From: Ancrocorticia sp047602305
GTDB taxonomy: Bacteria > Actinomycetota > Actinomycetes > Actinomycetales > Actinomycetaceae
Direction: 5' to 3'
Length of the DNA stretch: 64,000 nt
Assembly: GCA_047602305.1 (NCBI GenBank)
Contig: JASGHO010000001.1
Location: forward strand, 3,100,001 to 3,164,000
The position numbers and the translations under genes were made by a program. The number at the start of each line of letters is the position of its first letter. Position 1 is the stretch's first letter. Under the pieces are notes generated by a model, which saw only the letters and a list, made by a program, of their open reading frames with translations, had not been told where the DNA came from and ran no database searches. Positions 41,125 through 48,889 of the stretch are shown in pieces.

Positions 41125-41814
41125 ATGCCCATGAACAGTACGGCAGAACTCGCCGAGCGCTTCGACAACGCGGTCACTCGAGCCTTGGAATTACTCGCCC
41201 GGCGCCGGCCGCTCTTCCATTCTGAGGCGGATTTCCAGTTCGAGTTTGCATGGGAGCTGCGTTCTACTCTGCCGGATTGCGAGATTCGGTTGGAGCGACC
41301 GGTGCTTATTCCTGATGGCAGGACCCTCTATGTCGACATTATGCTGGGACTCGCTGGGCTATGGTTCGCCGTCGAACTGAAATACATCAAAGCGGGGCTG
41401 GTCACCGAGTTCAACGGCGAGGACTACGTACTCAAGACTCAGGGAGCACAGGATCTCAGCCGATACGGAATTCTCAAAGACATGTTTCGCATTGAATCTT
41501 TGGTGGCAGCCGGAATAGCCGTCGGCGGTTGCTCGCTCACGTTGAGTAATGATCCGAGCTTGTGGAAGGAACCGGCCACTCCATATATGGGTGCCCAGGT
41601 GTCCAACGATGATGCATTCCGAGTCCACGAGGGGCGTGTCATCTCCGGTGCGCTCGACTGGTGTCAACCAGCACAGCCTGGGACATCCCATCCGCCCTCA
41701 GGATTTCATCTGACCGGAACCTACACCTCACGCTGGCGGGACTACTCATCCCTTCCGCAGCATCGCAACGCAGACTTCCGCTATCTCAAGCTCGCGAGCG
41801 CGTTCGACGAGTGA
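41125..41814 (+). CDS. Uncharacterised PD-(D/E)XK-type nuclease-fold protein
   Basis: A 229-residue soluble protein with no named family. Features: HSEADFQFEFAWELRSTL (32-49), IRLERPVLIPDGRTLYVDIML with Asp71, then FAVELKYIKAG with Glu84 and Lys86. The D-X12-E-X-K pattern on consecutive strands, plus a Gln-containing helix (TQGAQDLSRYGILKD, 105-119), fits the PD-(D/E)XK nuclease fold. ATG 41125 lies 6 bases after TACACT and lacks a Shine-Dalgarno (probably leaderless). It stands alone next to the unusual tRNA. A nuclease role is inferred from motif geometry. Confidence 0.65.
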   Translation: MPMNSTAELAERFDNAVTRALELLARRRPLFHSEADFQFEFAWELRSTLPDCEIRLERPVLIPDGRTLYVDIMLGLAGLWFAVELKYIKAGLVTEFNGEDYVLKTQGAQDLSRYGILKDMFRIESLVAAGIAVGGCSLTLSNDPSLWKEPATPYMGAQVSNDDAFRVHEGRVISGALDWCQPAQPGTSHPPSGFHLTGTYTSRWRDYSSLPQHRNADFRYLKLASAFDE

Positions 41815-41845
41815 GGGTCTCCACCCACTCCGACCCCACTGCCCA

Positions 41846-41930
41846 CCAAAGGAGTGACGTTTTCGGATACACGTGACGCATTTTCCCAGGGAAAACCTGC
41901 CGCTTCTTGCGGAAAACGCCACTCCTTTGG
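41846..41930. repeat. Nested hairpin element with 19-bp outer stem
   Basis: Outer arms 41,846-41,864 and 41,912-41,930 (CCAAAGGAGTG.CGTTTTC and its partner) pair with one mismatch. Inside are TTTTCCC-A-GGGAAAA (41,881-41,895) and CCGC-TTCTT-GCGG (about 41,900-41,912). It lies between convergent genes and could be a terminator, a branched RNA or a cruciform. Confidence 0.7.
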
Positions 41931-41958
41931 GCGGGATGAAGCTCTGCGCCGCGCCCAG

Positions 41959-42468
41959 TCACCCCAGCTCGATTCCTGCTTCCTTGAGCATACGAATCGC
42001 CTTCGGGCCGACGCCGTGCAGCGCCAGCAACTCCTTCTCGGCCCAGCCCTCCAGATGGCTCACCTTGGTAATCCCGACCTCCGCGAATGCGCTAGCAGCG
42101 GGCCGACCGATGTAGGGCAGTTCGTCTCGCAACTCGCGTGTGCGGTACTCGATCACCCGCTTCACAAGATCCGTTGGAAACGGCTGGTCCAAGGGAAATT
42201 GCACCGACCCCTTGCCCTGCTTGTAGGCGGAAAATTCCTCCGCGAACGCCTCGTGACCGGTCGGCGTCGCGTACAGTCCGACGTGCTTGGTGAACCCACC
42301 CACGTACAACAAAGGTTTGCCACGGAGTTTCCACCCCACCATCCCATAGGCCAGCGTTTCTTCCGCTTCGGGTGCGATATCGACGACGGCGTCCCGCACC
42401 AGATTGATACGTGCCAGCGTTTCGCCGCTGAACTGGGAAAGGTACTCGGAAACTGATTGCACTGCCAT
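41959..42468 (-). CDS. DUF1801 protein with C-terminal helix-hairpin-helix
   Basis: 169 residues. Residues 1-115 match the YdhG/DUF1801 fold (SVSEYLSQFSGETLARINLVRDAVVDIAPEAEETLAYGMVGWKLRGKPLLYVGGFTKHVGLY), related to iron-chaperone frataxin-like folds. Residues 120-169 (AASAFAEVGITKVSHLEGWAEKELLALHGVGPKAIRMLKEAGI) are a helix-hairpin-helix as in DNA-binding or RNA-polymerase alpha C-terminal modules. ATG 42468 lies about 6 bases after CAGAAT, so it may be leaderless. Function is unknown. Confidence 0.75.
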   Translation of the reverse strand: MAVQSVSEYLSQFSGETLARINLVRDAVVDIAPEAEETLAYGMVGWKLRGKPLLYVGGFTKHVGLYATPTGHEAFAEEFSAYKQGKGSVQFPLDQPFPTDLVKRVIEYRTRELRDELPYIGRPAASAFAEVGITKVSHLEGWAEKELLALHGVGPKAIRMLKEAGIELG

Positions 42469-42689
42469 TGCCCCATTCTGGCAGCATTCGGCGCCCGTGG
42501 ATATGGGAGATGAGGTCGACGCAGAGACGTAAACCGATATTTATGCCACATAGTGCATTTATATGCGCTTTCGTTGCGGTCTTCAGGTCTAGAATCCAGG
42601 TGAAAGTACTAGGCCGCTGCACGGGAGGCGAGGATAACTCAGGATCTTCGCGGTGTAGGCGCCCATGTCACAGCGGAGAGGAACCCTCG

Positions 42690-44168
42690 ATGTCGCAGTC
42701 ACATCCCACCCCACATGCCTCACCTTCGGCGGCCCCACCTACCCGCGTCGTGGGCCGGTTCCTTATCCCGATGTTTATCGCTACAGAGTTTCTCGCGGGA
42801 CTCATCCAGGGATGGATCATCCCATTGCTCAGTGAGATTGGCTCGCACTACTCGGTGGGCGACGGGCCCCTGAACTGGGTCCTCACGGTCGGCCTCCTTT
42901 CTTCTGCGATCTGCGTTCCCTTTATGACCATGCTCGCGGATCGTGTGGGCGCCAAGCGCATGCTTGTGGTTTCGGCCGCAGCCACGGCAGTTGGCTCGCT
43001 GCTCATCGCTCTCGCTCCTAGCTTCCCTCTCCTGCTGCTTGGCGCTGCGGTGCAGGGCCCGGTGGCCGTGCTGCTCCCGCTTGAAATGGCGACACTCAAG
43101 GAGCATCGCCCCATGACGGCAAGCCGAAACATCAGTTTCCTCGTGGGAATGCTGACGATTGGTGTTGCCGTCGGTTCGATCGGTGCCGGTTCGGTGATGG
43201 AATGGACCGGTAATCTTCTTCTTACACAGGCGATCCCGGCGGTTGCCCTGGTGCTTGCCACGTTGGCGCTCATCTTTGCCGTCCCCGCCACTCGCGTGAA
43301 CCCGAACCGCAATGTCGATTGGTGGGGTGCGGTGCTGCTGGGTCTGGCCGTCGTCGGTCTCATGTACGGACTCTCCAACGGGCCCACCGTCGGGTGGCTT
43401 TCAACAAGCGCACTACTTCCGGCACTTTTCGGACTCATCGCTCTTGTGGCCTTCATTGTTGTTGAGCAGCGCGTCACCGATCCGCTTTTCGACATCAAGT
43501 TGCTGCGCCGCGTGCGTCTCGGTGTGCCCCTCGTTCTCGCGCTACTGGCGGCCATGGTGCTCTTCGGTTCGCAGACTCCCATGGTCGTTTACCTGACCGC
43601 GGCGCCCGCGGAGGTGGGTTACGGTGCGGGCGTGTCACCGGCCGCCGTCGGCATGATCTTTGCAATCACGGGAATCGCTTCGAGCCTCGGATCCTTTACC
43701 GCGTCGGCACTTCTGCGTGTGGTCTCAACGCGCTACGCGATCCTGACGGCTGCCCTGCTGATCACCGTCACCATGGTTTTCCTCTCGACTGGCCCCAGCA
43801 TGGCCGTGCTCGCCACTGCGGTGTTCGCCGTGACCTGGTTTGCGCTCGGAATCCTGCTCGCGGTGCTTCCCGGCGTGGTCGTTGAGCGCGTTCCCGAGGA
43901 GGTTGCCGCGTCGGTCTCGGGCATCTACAACACCGCACGTACCATCGGTGGTTCCATCTCCGGCGCGATGGTGGCAACCATCATGACCATGCTGACCATT
44001 TCGGCTTCCCCCGAGGGTGCAGCGCTCGCGGACGTATCGGCTCCCTTCAGCGCCTTCAGGGCCGTATTCCTGTTGTTCGCCGCGCTCGGTGCCATTGCCG
44101 CTGTCCTGGCATTCACGCTCCGTGATGAGCGTTCCGTCCCGTCCGCAGCCGAGGAGGTCACCAAATGA
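42690..44168 (+). CDS. MFS transporter (DHA2/EmrB-like, 14 TM type)
   Basis: A 492-residue membrane protein with about 14 hydrophobic segments. The major-facilitator loop 2-3 motif reads DRVGAKRMLV. Typical drug:H+ antiporter features are PLLSEIG near the first helix and GAAVQGPVAVLLPLEMA. The frame is open 74 codons upstream, but GGAGAGGAA precedes ATG 42690. The ATGA overlap with the following M20 gene says the two act together, probably moving a substrate that the amidohydrolase cleaves, or its product. Confidence 0.87.
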   Translation: MSQSHPTPHASPSAAPPTRVVGRFLIPMFIATEFLAGLIQGWIIPLLSEIGSHYSVGDGPLNWVLTVGLLSSAICVPFMTMLADRVGAKRMLVVSAAATAVGSLLIALAPSFPLLLLGAAVQGPVAVLLPLEMATLKEHRPMTASRNISFLVGMLTIGVAVGSIGAGSVMEWTGNLLLTQAIPAVALVLATLALIFAVPATRVNPNRNVDWWGAVLLGLAVVGLMYGLSNGPTVGWLSTSALLPALFGLIALVAFIVVEQRVTDPLFDIKLLRRVRLGVPLVLALLAAMVLFGSQTPMVVYLTAAPAEVGYGAGVSPAAVGMIFAITGIASSLGSFTASALLRVVSTRYAILTAALLITVTMVFLSTGPSMAVLATAVFAVTWFALGILLAVLPGVVVERVPEEVAASVSGIYNTARTIGGSISGAMVATIMTMLTISASPEGAALADVSAPFSAFRAVFLLFAALGAIAAVLAFTLRDERSVPSAAEEVTK

Positions 44169-45373
44169 GTGAGCAGCTAGACCTGGTAGAAAAGAAAATC
44201 CGTGACGTTCTCCTCGAACGCCACGACGACCTGCTGCGTCTCAGCCACGAGATTGCCGCCGACCCCGAACTTGCGTTTGAAGAGGAACGCGCAGCAGCAC
44301 GGGTCGCGGGCACGCTGGAGGACGCGGGTTTCACCGTGGAGCGTGGAGTCTACGACCTGCAGACAGCGCTTCGGGCAAGCTACGGCACCGGCGATGTGAC
44401 GGTTGCCATCGCCTGCGAGTACGATGCCTTGCCCGGCATCGGACACGCGTGCGGTCACAATCTTATTGCGACGGCGGCGGTCGGAGCGGCTCTCGCCCTC
44501 GCCCCGGTGGCTGATGAACTAGGAATCCAGGTGGTGCTGCTCGGCACTCCTGCGGAAGAGGCTGGCGGAGGCAAGATCCTCATGCTCCAGCGCGGAGCCT
44601 GGGATGACGCCACATTCTCTCTCATGATTCATCCCGGACCGGCGGGGCAATTGCCCGCAAGTGGGCTCGTTACCTATGCCCTGGAAGGGATCAGGGTTGA
44701 GTTCACGGGACGTTCGGCGCATGCTGCCGCTGCTCCTGAGCGGGGCATCAACGCCCAGGATGCTGTCACGCTGACCCAGGTGGGTATTGGTCTGCTTCGT
44801 CAGCAGCTTCCTAAGACGGTCGTCGTGGCCTATTACGTCGTGGAGGCCGGACGAGCCGCTAATATCATTCCGGATCGAGGAGTGCTCGAACTCGATATCC
44901 GCGGCACCGACGACGCCGACTGGCGAGATGCCCGCGAACGAGTCCGCAACGTCGCTCGAGGAGCGGCCCTCGCCACGGGATGCGAAGTTGAGATTGAGCA
45001 GATCGAGGCCCCGTACAGCCCACTCGTGTCTCATCGTGGATTGGCTGAAGCTTGGGACACCGTACTGAGTGGGCCGCTTGGTTACGAGATTGGAGAGCTG
45101 CCGCAAGGGTTTGCCGGTGCCTCCACAGACATGGGCAATGTGTCCCAATACCTGCCTTCGATCCACCCGGTACTTGAGTTGCAGGGCTTCGATGTCTCGC
45201 CGCACCACGCAGACTTTGCAGCTGCTGCCGTGACAGCGGCGGGTGACAAGCTCGCCCTCGATGGAGCGCTCGGCATGGCACTGACGGTTGCCAACGTGGT
45301 CCGGGATCCTGAGCTTCGATCTGAACTCCTCGCCGCCCAGGCAGCCCGGGCACCTTTCTCGGCAACTTCGTAA
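44165..45373 (+). CDS. M20-family metallo-amidohydrolase (AbgB/aminobenzoyl-glutamate hydrolase-like)
   Basis: A 402-residue cytoplasmic zinc hydrolase. Metal-binding motifs: CEYDALPGIGHACGHN, GTPAEEAGGGK (catalytic Glu pair) and MIHPGP, with a final ligand in PHHADF. The dimerisation domain lies at about 180-290 (GRSAHAAAAPERGINAQDAV). M20D enzymes cleave N-acyl amino acids, aminobenzoyl-glutamate or peptides; the substrate is undetermined. Coupled to the MFS gene by an ATGA overlap, and ended by a strong hairpin. Confidence 0.88.
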   Translation: MSEQLDLVEKKIRDVLLERHDDLLRLSHEIAADPELAFEEERAAARVAGTLEDAGFTVERGVYDLQTALRASYGTGDVTVAIACEYDALPGIGHACGHNLIATAAVGAALALAPVADELGIQVVLLGTPAEEAGGGKILMLQRGAWDDATFSLMIHPGPAGQLPASGLVTYALEGIRVEFTGRSAHAAAAPERGINAQDAVTLTQVGIGLLRQQLPKTVVVAYYVVEAGRAANIIPDRGVLELDIRGTDDADWRDARERVRNVARGAALATGCEVEIEQIEAPYSPLVSHRGLAEAWDTVLSGPLGYEIGELPQGFAGASTDMGNVSQYLPSIHPVLELQGFDVSPHHADFAAAAVTAAGDKLALDGALGMALTVANVVRDPELRSELLAAQAARAPFSATS

Positions 45374-45448
45374 AGGGTAGAGGCTACGCCGATCGGTCGT
45401 GGCCTACAGGCACAACCTGCCGACGCAACCTCCTAACCCACTTCTTCT

Positions 45449-45490
45449 CCGGGCCGTGGCGTGTTAGCAAACGATCACGCCACGGCCCGG
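45449..45490 (+). terminator. Terminator of the MFS-M20 operon
   Basis: CCGGGCCGTGGCGTG pairs perfectly with CACGCCACGGCCCGG (15 bp) around a 12-base loop. Confidence 0.75.
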
Positions 45491-45505
45491 CAAGAGTAAA
45501 ACTGC

Positions 45506-45561
45506 CCTTGGAGCCTTGGAGCCTTGGAGCCTTGGAGCCTTGGAGCCTTGGAGCCTTGGGG
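45506..45561. repeat. (CCTTGGAG)n octanucleotide tandem repeat
   Basis: Six perfect CCTTGGAG units and a seventh ending GGGG. The last unit lies about 20 bases before a TATATT (45,582-45,587) that is the best -10 for the downstream kinase gene, so unit number could set promoter spacing. Confidence 0.9.
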
Positions 45562-45624
45562 TCGCGAGGCCAGAACTGCGCTATATTGTTGTGTTTCCTT
45601 GCCAGCTAAGGGGACAATCGTTGC

Positions 45625-47565
45625 ATGCTTGACGCACTCCTTGGCCTGATCATCTTGTTGTTCGCCTCCATCATCACCACGGCAATCATTCGCCGCCTTC
45701 TGCTCGGAGTCGGATGGGTGCGTTCCTTCGTGGTCTCGCTGGTGGTGTTCAGTGTCAGCATCCCGGTCACCAATTGGGCTGCCAGTGTCTTGCAGATCCT
45801 CGATGCCAACGGCCAACTGGTCGTGGATTGGGGAGTGGCGCTGCTCTTTATCGTGCTGGTTTTCCTCTGGGTCTTCGTTCTGTCGCTTGCCGCACTGGTG
45901 GTGATGGAGCTGATTGTCCCCTCGGGCGCGATCCCCGGCCCGGTTGAAGCTCTTCAGGGAATCCGGCTGTGGGCTCGCAGAAATCGACGTTACGTTTACT
46001 TGGCGTGGATCGTTTCCAGCTCCGGTTTGGGCCGGGCGCTGCGTCGCGGCCCGGAGTCGCGCGAGTTTGGCGAGGCTCTGGTCCAGATGCTCAACCGCTC
46101 CGGGGTGACCTTCGTGAAGCTGGGGCAGATTCTCTCCACGCGCGCGGATGTGCTGCCTGCACCCCTCGTTGAGTCTCTGGCGCAACTCCAGGCAACCGCC
46201 GCTCCCGCCGACCCGGAAGAGATTCAGAAGCTTTTGCGTGAGGAGTGGGGTAAGAGTCCGGACGAGGCGTTCGCCGAGTTCGAGACCGCGCCTTTTGCGG
46301 CGGCGTCCGTGGCACAGGTTCACCGGGCGAGGCTGCACGATGGGACGGACGTCGTCGTCAAAGTGCAGCGGCCGGGAGCGCGCGAACAGGTGTACGTCGA
46401 CTGCGACATCTTGCTGCGGTTTGCGCGCACCGCCGAGCGCCGCTTTGCCTGGGCGCGGTCCATGGGAATTGTGGCGCTGAGTAGCGGCTTGACGAAGTCG
46501 CTCACCGAGGAGTTGGATTACCGGCGCGAGGCCCAGAATACGTTGGCTGTCGGCAGCGCGCTCGCGGCGCATCCGGTGCTGGTGGTCCCGGAGATCGCGC
46601 GAGATTTGTCCAGCGAACGAGTGCTCGTCATGAGCCGGATGAAGGGCACCTCGGCAGCCGCCGCGGCCGACCGCCTCGACCCCGAGACCCGCGAAACCAT
46701 CGCCCACGAACTCCTCGCCTCCACCATCGAGGCCGTCGTGGTACACGGCGTCTTCCACGCCGACCTGCACCCCGGCAACATCATGTTGCTCGACGACGAC
46801 CGGCTCGGCCTCCTCGATTTCGGCGCCATCGGCGTGATCGACGCCGAAACCCGGCAACTACTCGCCACGCTACTGTTGGCCCTAGTCAACGACGATAACG
46901 TCTCCGCCACCACTGCGTTGACCATGGCTTTTTCTGTCGACGACGGCGTGGACCGCGCCCAGTTGCAGCGCGACCTCGGCCGTGCCATGACCCTTCTCGT
47001 GCAAACCCAGGAGGCCACAACAGCGGTATTCGGCGGATTCTTCGCCGTTCTGCGTGACTACGGAATTGCCGTTCCCGGGGACGTGGCTGGAGCGTTCCGC
47101 ACGCTCACATCACTGGACGGTACCCTCCGCGCCTTCGACCCGGATTATGGACTATTCCAGGGTGCCAAAGACGTACTGCCGGACGTTGTGAAAGCGATGG
47201 CGAATCCTGAGCGATTGCTCAAGCTGACCGAGGCGTCGGTGTTGACACAGGCCGTCGTCGCCCGCCGAGTTCCGGCCCGAATCGAGCAGATTTCGGAGCA
47301 GCTTGCCCGCGGGGAACTGACGGTTCGTGCCCGCTCGCTCTCTCACCCCGCTGACAGGGTGTGGCTGCGAAGGCTGATGGACAATGTGGTGTCTGCGCTC
47401 TTTGCGGTGGTGGCGATCGCTTTGGCGGCGGTCTTTATGCTGGTGCCTGGCGGTCCGCAACTGACGCCGATGTTGACGGCATGGGACCTGGTCGCGGCGC
47501 TCCTCGGGTTTATTGGCCTGGTGCTTGCGTTGCGGCTGGTTATTGGCTTGTTTGCGAGGGAATAA
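45625..47565 (+). CDS. ABC1/UbiB-family atypical kinase, membrane-anchored
   Basis: A 646-residue UbiB/AarF (ADCK) protein. Residues 1-100 hold about three transmembrane segments. The kinase-like domain contains the KxGQ motif VKLGQILSTRADVLP (165-168), Ala-rich loop AAASVAQVHRA, ATP Lys in VVKVQRPG, catalytic FHADLHPGNIML and metal LLDFGAIG. Two more transmembrane segments lie at the C-terminus (about 585-640). Family members support quinone synthesis or lipid homeostasis; with menaquinone genes in the window a quinone role is plausible. AAGGGGA precedes ATG 45625. Confidence 0.9.
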   Translation: MLDALLGLIILLFASIITTAIIRRLLLGVGWVRSFVVSLVVFSVSIPVTNWAASVLQILDANGQLVVDWGVALLFIVLVFLWVFVLSLAALVVMELIVPSGAIPGPVEALQGIRLWARRNRRYVYLAWIVSSSGLGRALRRGPESREFGEALVQMLNRSGVTFVKLGQILSTRADVLPAPLVESLAQLQATAAPADPEEIQKLLREEWGKSPDEAFAEFETAPFAAASVAQVHRARLHDGTDVVVKVQRPGAREQVYVDCDILLRFARTAERRFAWARSMGIVALSSGLTKSLTEELDYRREAQNTLAVGSALAAHPVLVVPEIARDLSSERVLVMSRMKGTSAAAAADRLDPETRETIAHELLASTIEAVVVHGVFHADLHPGNIMLLDDDRLGLLDFGAIGVIDAETRQLLATLLLALVNDDNVSATTALTMAFSVDDGVDRAQLQRDLGRAMTLLVQTQEATTAVFGGFFAVLRDYGIAVPGDVAGAFRTLTSLDGTLRAFDPDYGLFQGAKDVLPDVVKAMANPERLLKLTEASVLTQAVVARRVPARIEQISEQLARGELTVRARSLSHPADRVWLRRLMDNVVSALFAVVAIALAAVFMLVPGGPQLTPMLTAWDLVAALLGFIGLVLALRLVIGLFARE

Positions 47566-47750
47566 GCCGGATCGTTGACCTTCCTTCGGGCGGTGGGAAG
47601 CTCTTTGGTTGTGTGTTCGCTGCTGGCGCTCGCAGTGATGTTCTTTACCCCTCGTGGATATATCTCCCATTAACCGATAACATCGTTAAATAACGATGAA
47701 TCGAGGGGTGTTGGAGCGATTGCTGCTAAGCGCCCACACAAGGAGTCGCC
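47566..47750. promoter_or_regulatory. Control region of the CDF exporter gene
   Basis: CATCGTTA-AA-TAACGATG (47,681-47,698) is a perfect palindrome. TATATC at about 47,659 may be part of the -10. AT-rich short-spaced palindromes of this kind are common operators of ArsR/SmtB-type or related metal sensors. No sensor gene is adjacent. Confidence 0.5.
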
Positions 47751-48704
47751 ATGGGAGCTGGGCACGATCACGGGCATAGTCACGCGCACACTCACGGAGC
47801 CGAGGGTGGGCCGCAAGACAACCGTGTGCGGCTGTGGCTGGCATTCGGGATCACGAGCGTCATCGTCGTCGCCCAACTTGTTGGTGCGATCGTTACCGGA
47901 AGCCTCGCGCTCCTGACAGACACCGCGCATGCGATCACCGATGCCTCAGGCCTGCTTGTTGCCCTCATTGCCGCCAATCTCATGATGCGCCCGGCCACCG
48001 CAAAGCGCACCTGGGGCTTCCGACGTATTGAAGTCATTGCGGCTATGTTGCAATCCGTCCTGCTCCTTGTGGTAGGAATCTACGCGGCGATCGAAGGAGT
48101 GCGCCGCCTTGTTGAACCGCCCGAGGTTCCTGCCACGGAGTTGCTGATCTTCGGCATCATTGGCCTCGTCGCGAACGTCATTGCGATCGCGATTCTCTCC
48201 TCGGGCCGTAACTCCAACTTCAACATGCGGGCCGCGTTCCTTGAGGTTCTCAACGATGCACTCGGCTCCCTTGGCGTGATTATCGCCGCCATCGTCATCG
48301 CCACCACCGGGTTTCAGCGTGCGGATTCCATCGCGGGCCTCTTCATCGCCGCCCTTATCGTCCCGCGCGCCTTCAAGCTCATGCGGGAGACGGCAAGCGT
48401 ACTCATGGAATTCACACCGGTCGGGCTCGATCTTGATGAGGTTCGCTCCCATATCTTGAACGTCGATCATGTCCGCGAGGTCCACGATCTGCACGCCTCA
48501 ACCGTGGCTACCGGACTGCCCACGCTCACCGCCCATATCGTCGTCGACGAGGAGTGTTTCCGTGACGGGCACGCCGCCGAGGTTCTAGCCAAGGTCAAGC
48601 AGTGCGTTGCGGAGCACTTCGACGTTCGTATCCAACACTCCACCTTCCAGATTGAGCCTCCCAGCATGCGGGAACACGAGCCGGAATCCGTGTGTCACGA
48701 GTGA
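47751..48704 (+). CDS. Cation diffusion facilitator (Zn/Co/Cd exporter, CzcD-like)
   Basis: A 317-residue exporter. The His-rich N-terminus (HDHGHSHAHTHG) binds metal. Six transmembrane segments follow, with transport sites DTAHAITD in TM2 and EVLNDALGS in TM5, the pattern of zinc-type CDF proteins. The C-terminal cytoplasmic domain (about 215-300: VREVHDLHASTVATGLPTLTAHIVVDEECFRDG) is the ferredoxin-like dimer module. AAGGAG precedes ATG 47751. Regulation is probably through the palindrome at 47,681. Confidence 0.92.
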   Translation: MGAGHDHGHSHAHTHGAEGGPQDNRVRLWLAFGITSVIVVAQLVGAIVTGSLALLTDTAHAITDASGLLVALIAANLMMRPATAKRTWGFRRIEVIAAMLQSVLLLVVGIYAAIEGVRRLVEPPEVPATELLIFGIIGLVANVIAIAILSSGRNSNFNMRAAFLEVLNDALGSLGVIIAAIVIATTGFQRADSIAGLFIAALIVPRAFKLMRETASVLMEFTPVGLDLDEVRSHILNVDHVREVHDLHASTVATGLPTLTAHIVVDEECFRDGHAAEVLAKVKQCVAEHFDVRIQHSTFQIEPPSMREHEPESVCHE

Positions 48705-48725
48705 GAGCTGGGGATGTGGTTTCCG

Positions 48726-48790
48726 CAGTGGCCTCCACAGTGACATCCTGCGCCGCATACGGCACGGCTTGCCGCTGAGAGGCCACTTGG
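48726..48790. repeat. Family B palindrome, copy 4
   Basis: GTGGCCTCCACAGTGACAT on the left, and GCTGAGAGGCCAC on the right. The centre gcgccgcatacggcac matches the inner palindrome of other copies. More degraded than copies 2 and 3. It lies between convergent genes. Confidence 0.7.
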
Positions 48791-48889
48791 GAAGCGGCCC
48801 TCCCAGTCGCGGTTGTCCACGCGAGCAATCGGACGGCGTACGCGAGCTAGCGACAATTCCCGCGGCGCCGCCCTCGTTCTACGTTGCGA

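Noticed and set aside
40843..41814. Prophage or integrative element at the tRNA
   Set aside because: No integrase, no duplicated tRNA 3' end and no phage genes were found downstream.
45506..45561. CRISPR-like repeat array
   Set aside because: Units are 8 bases without spacers; it is a simple tandem repeat, and no cas gene is present.
45475..46857. Minus-strand frame opposite the ABC1 kinase, including the octanucleotide repeat as protein repeats
   Set aside because: Antisense to a clear kinase; the repeated LQGSKAPR peptide is only the tandem DNA repeat translated.
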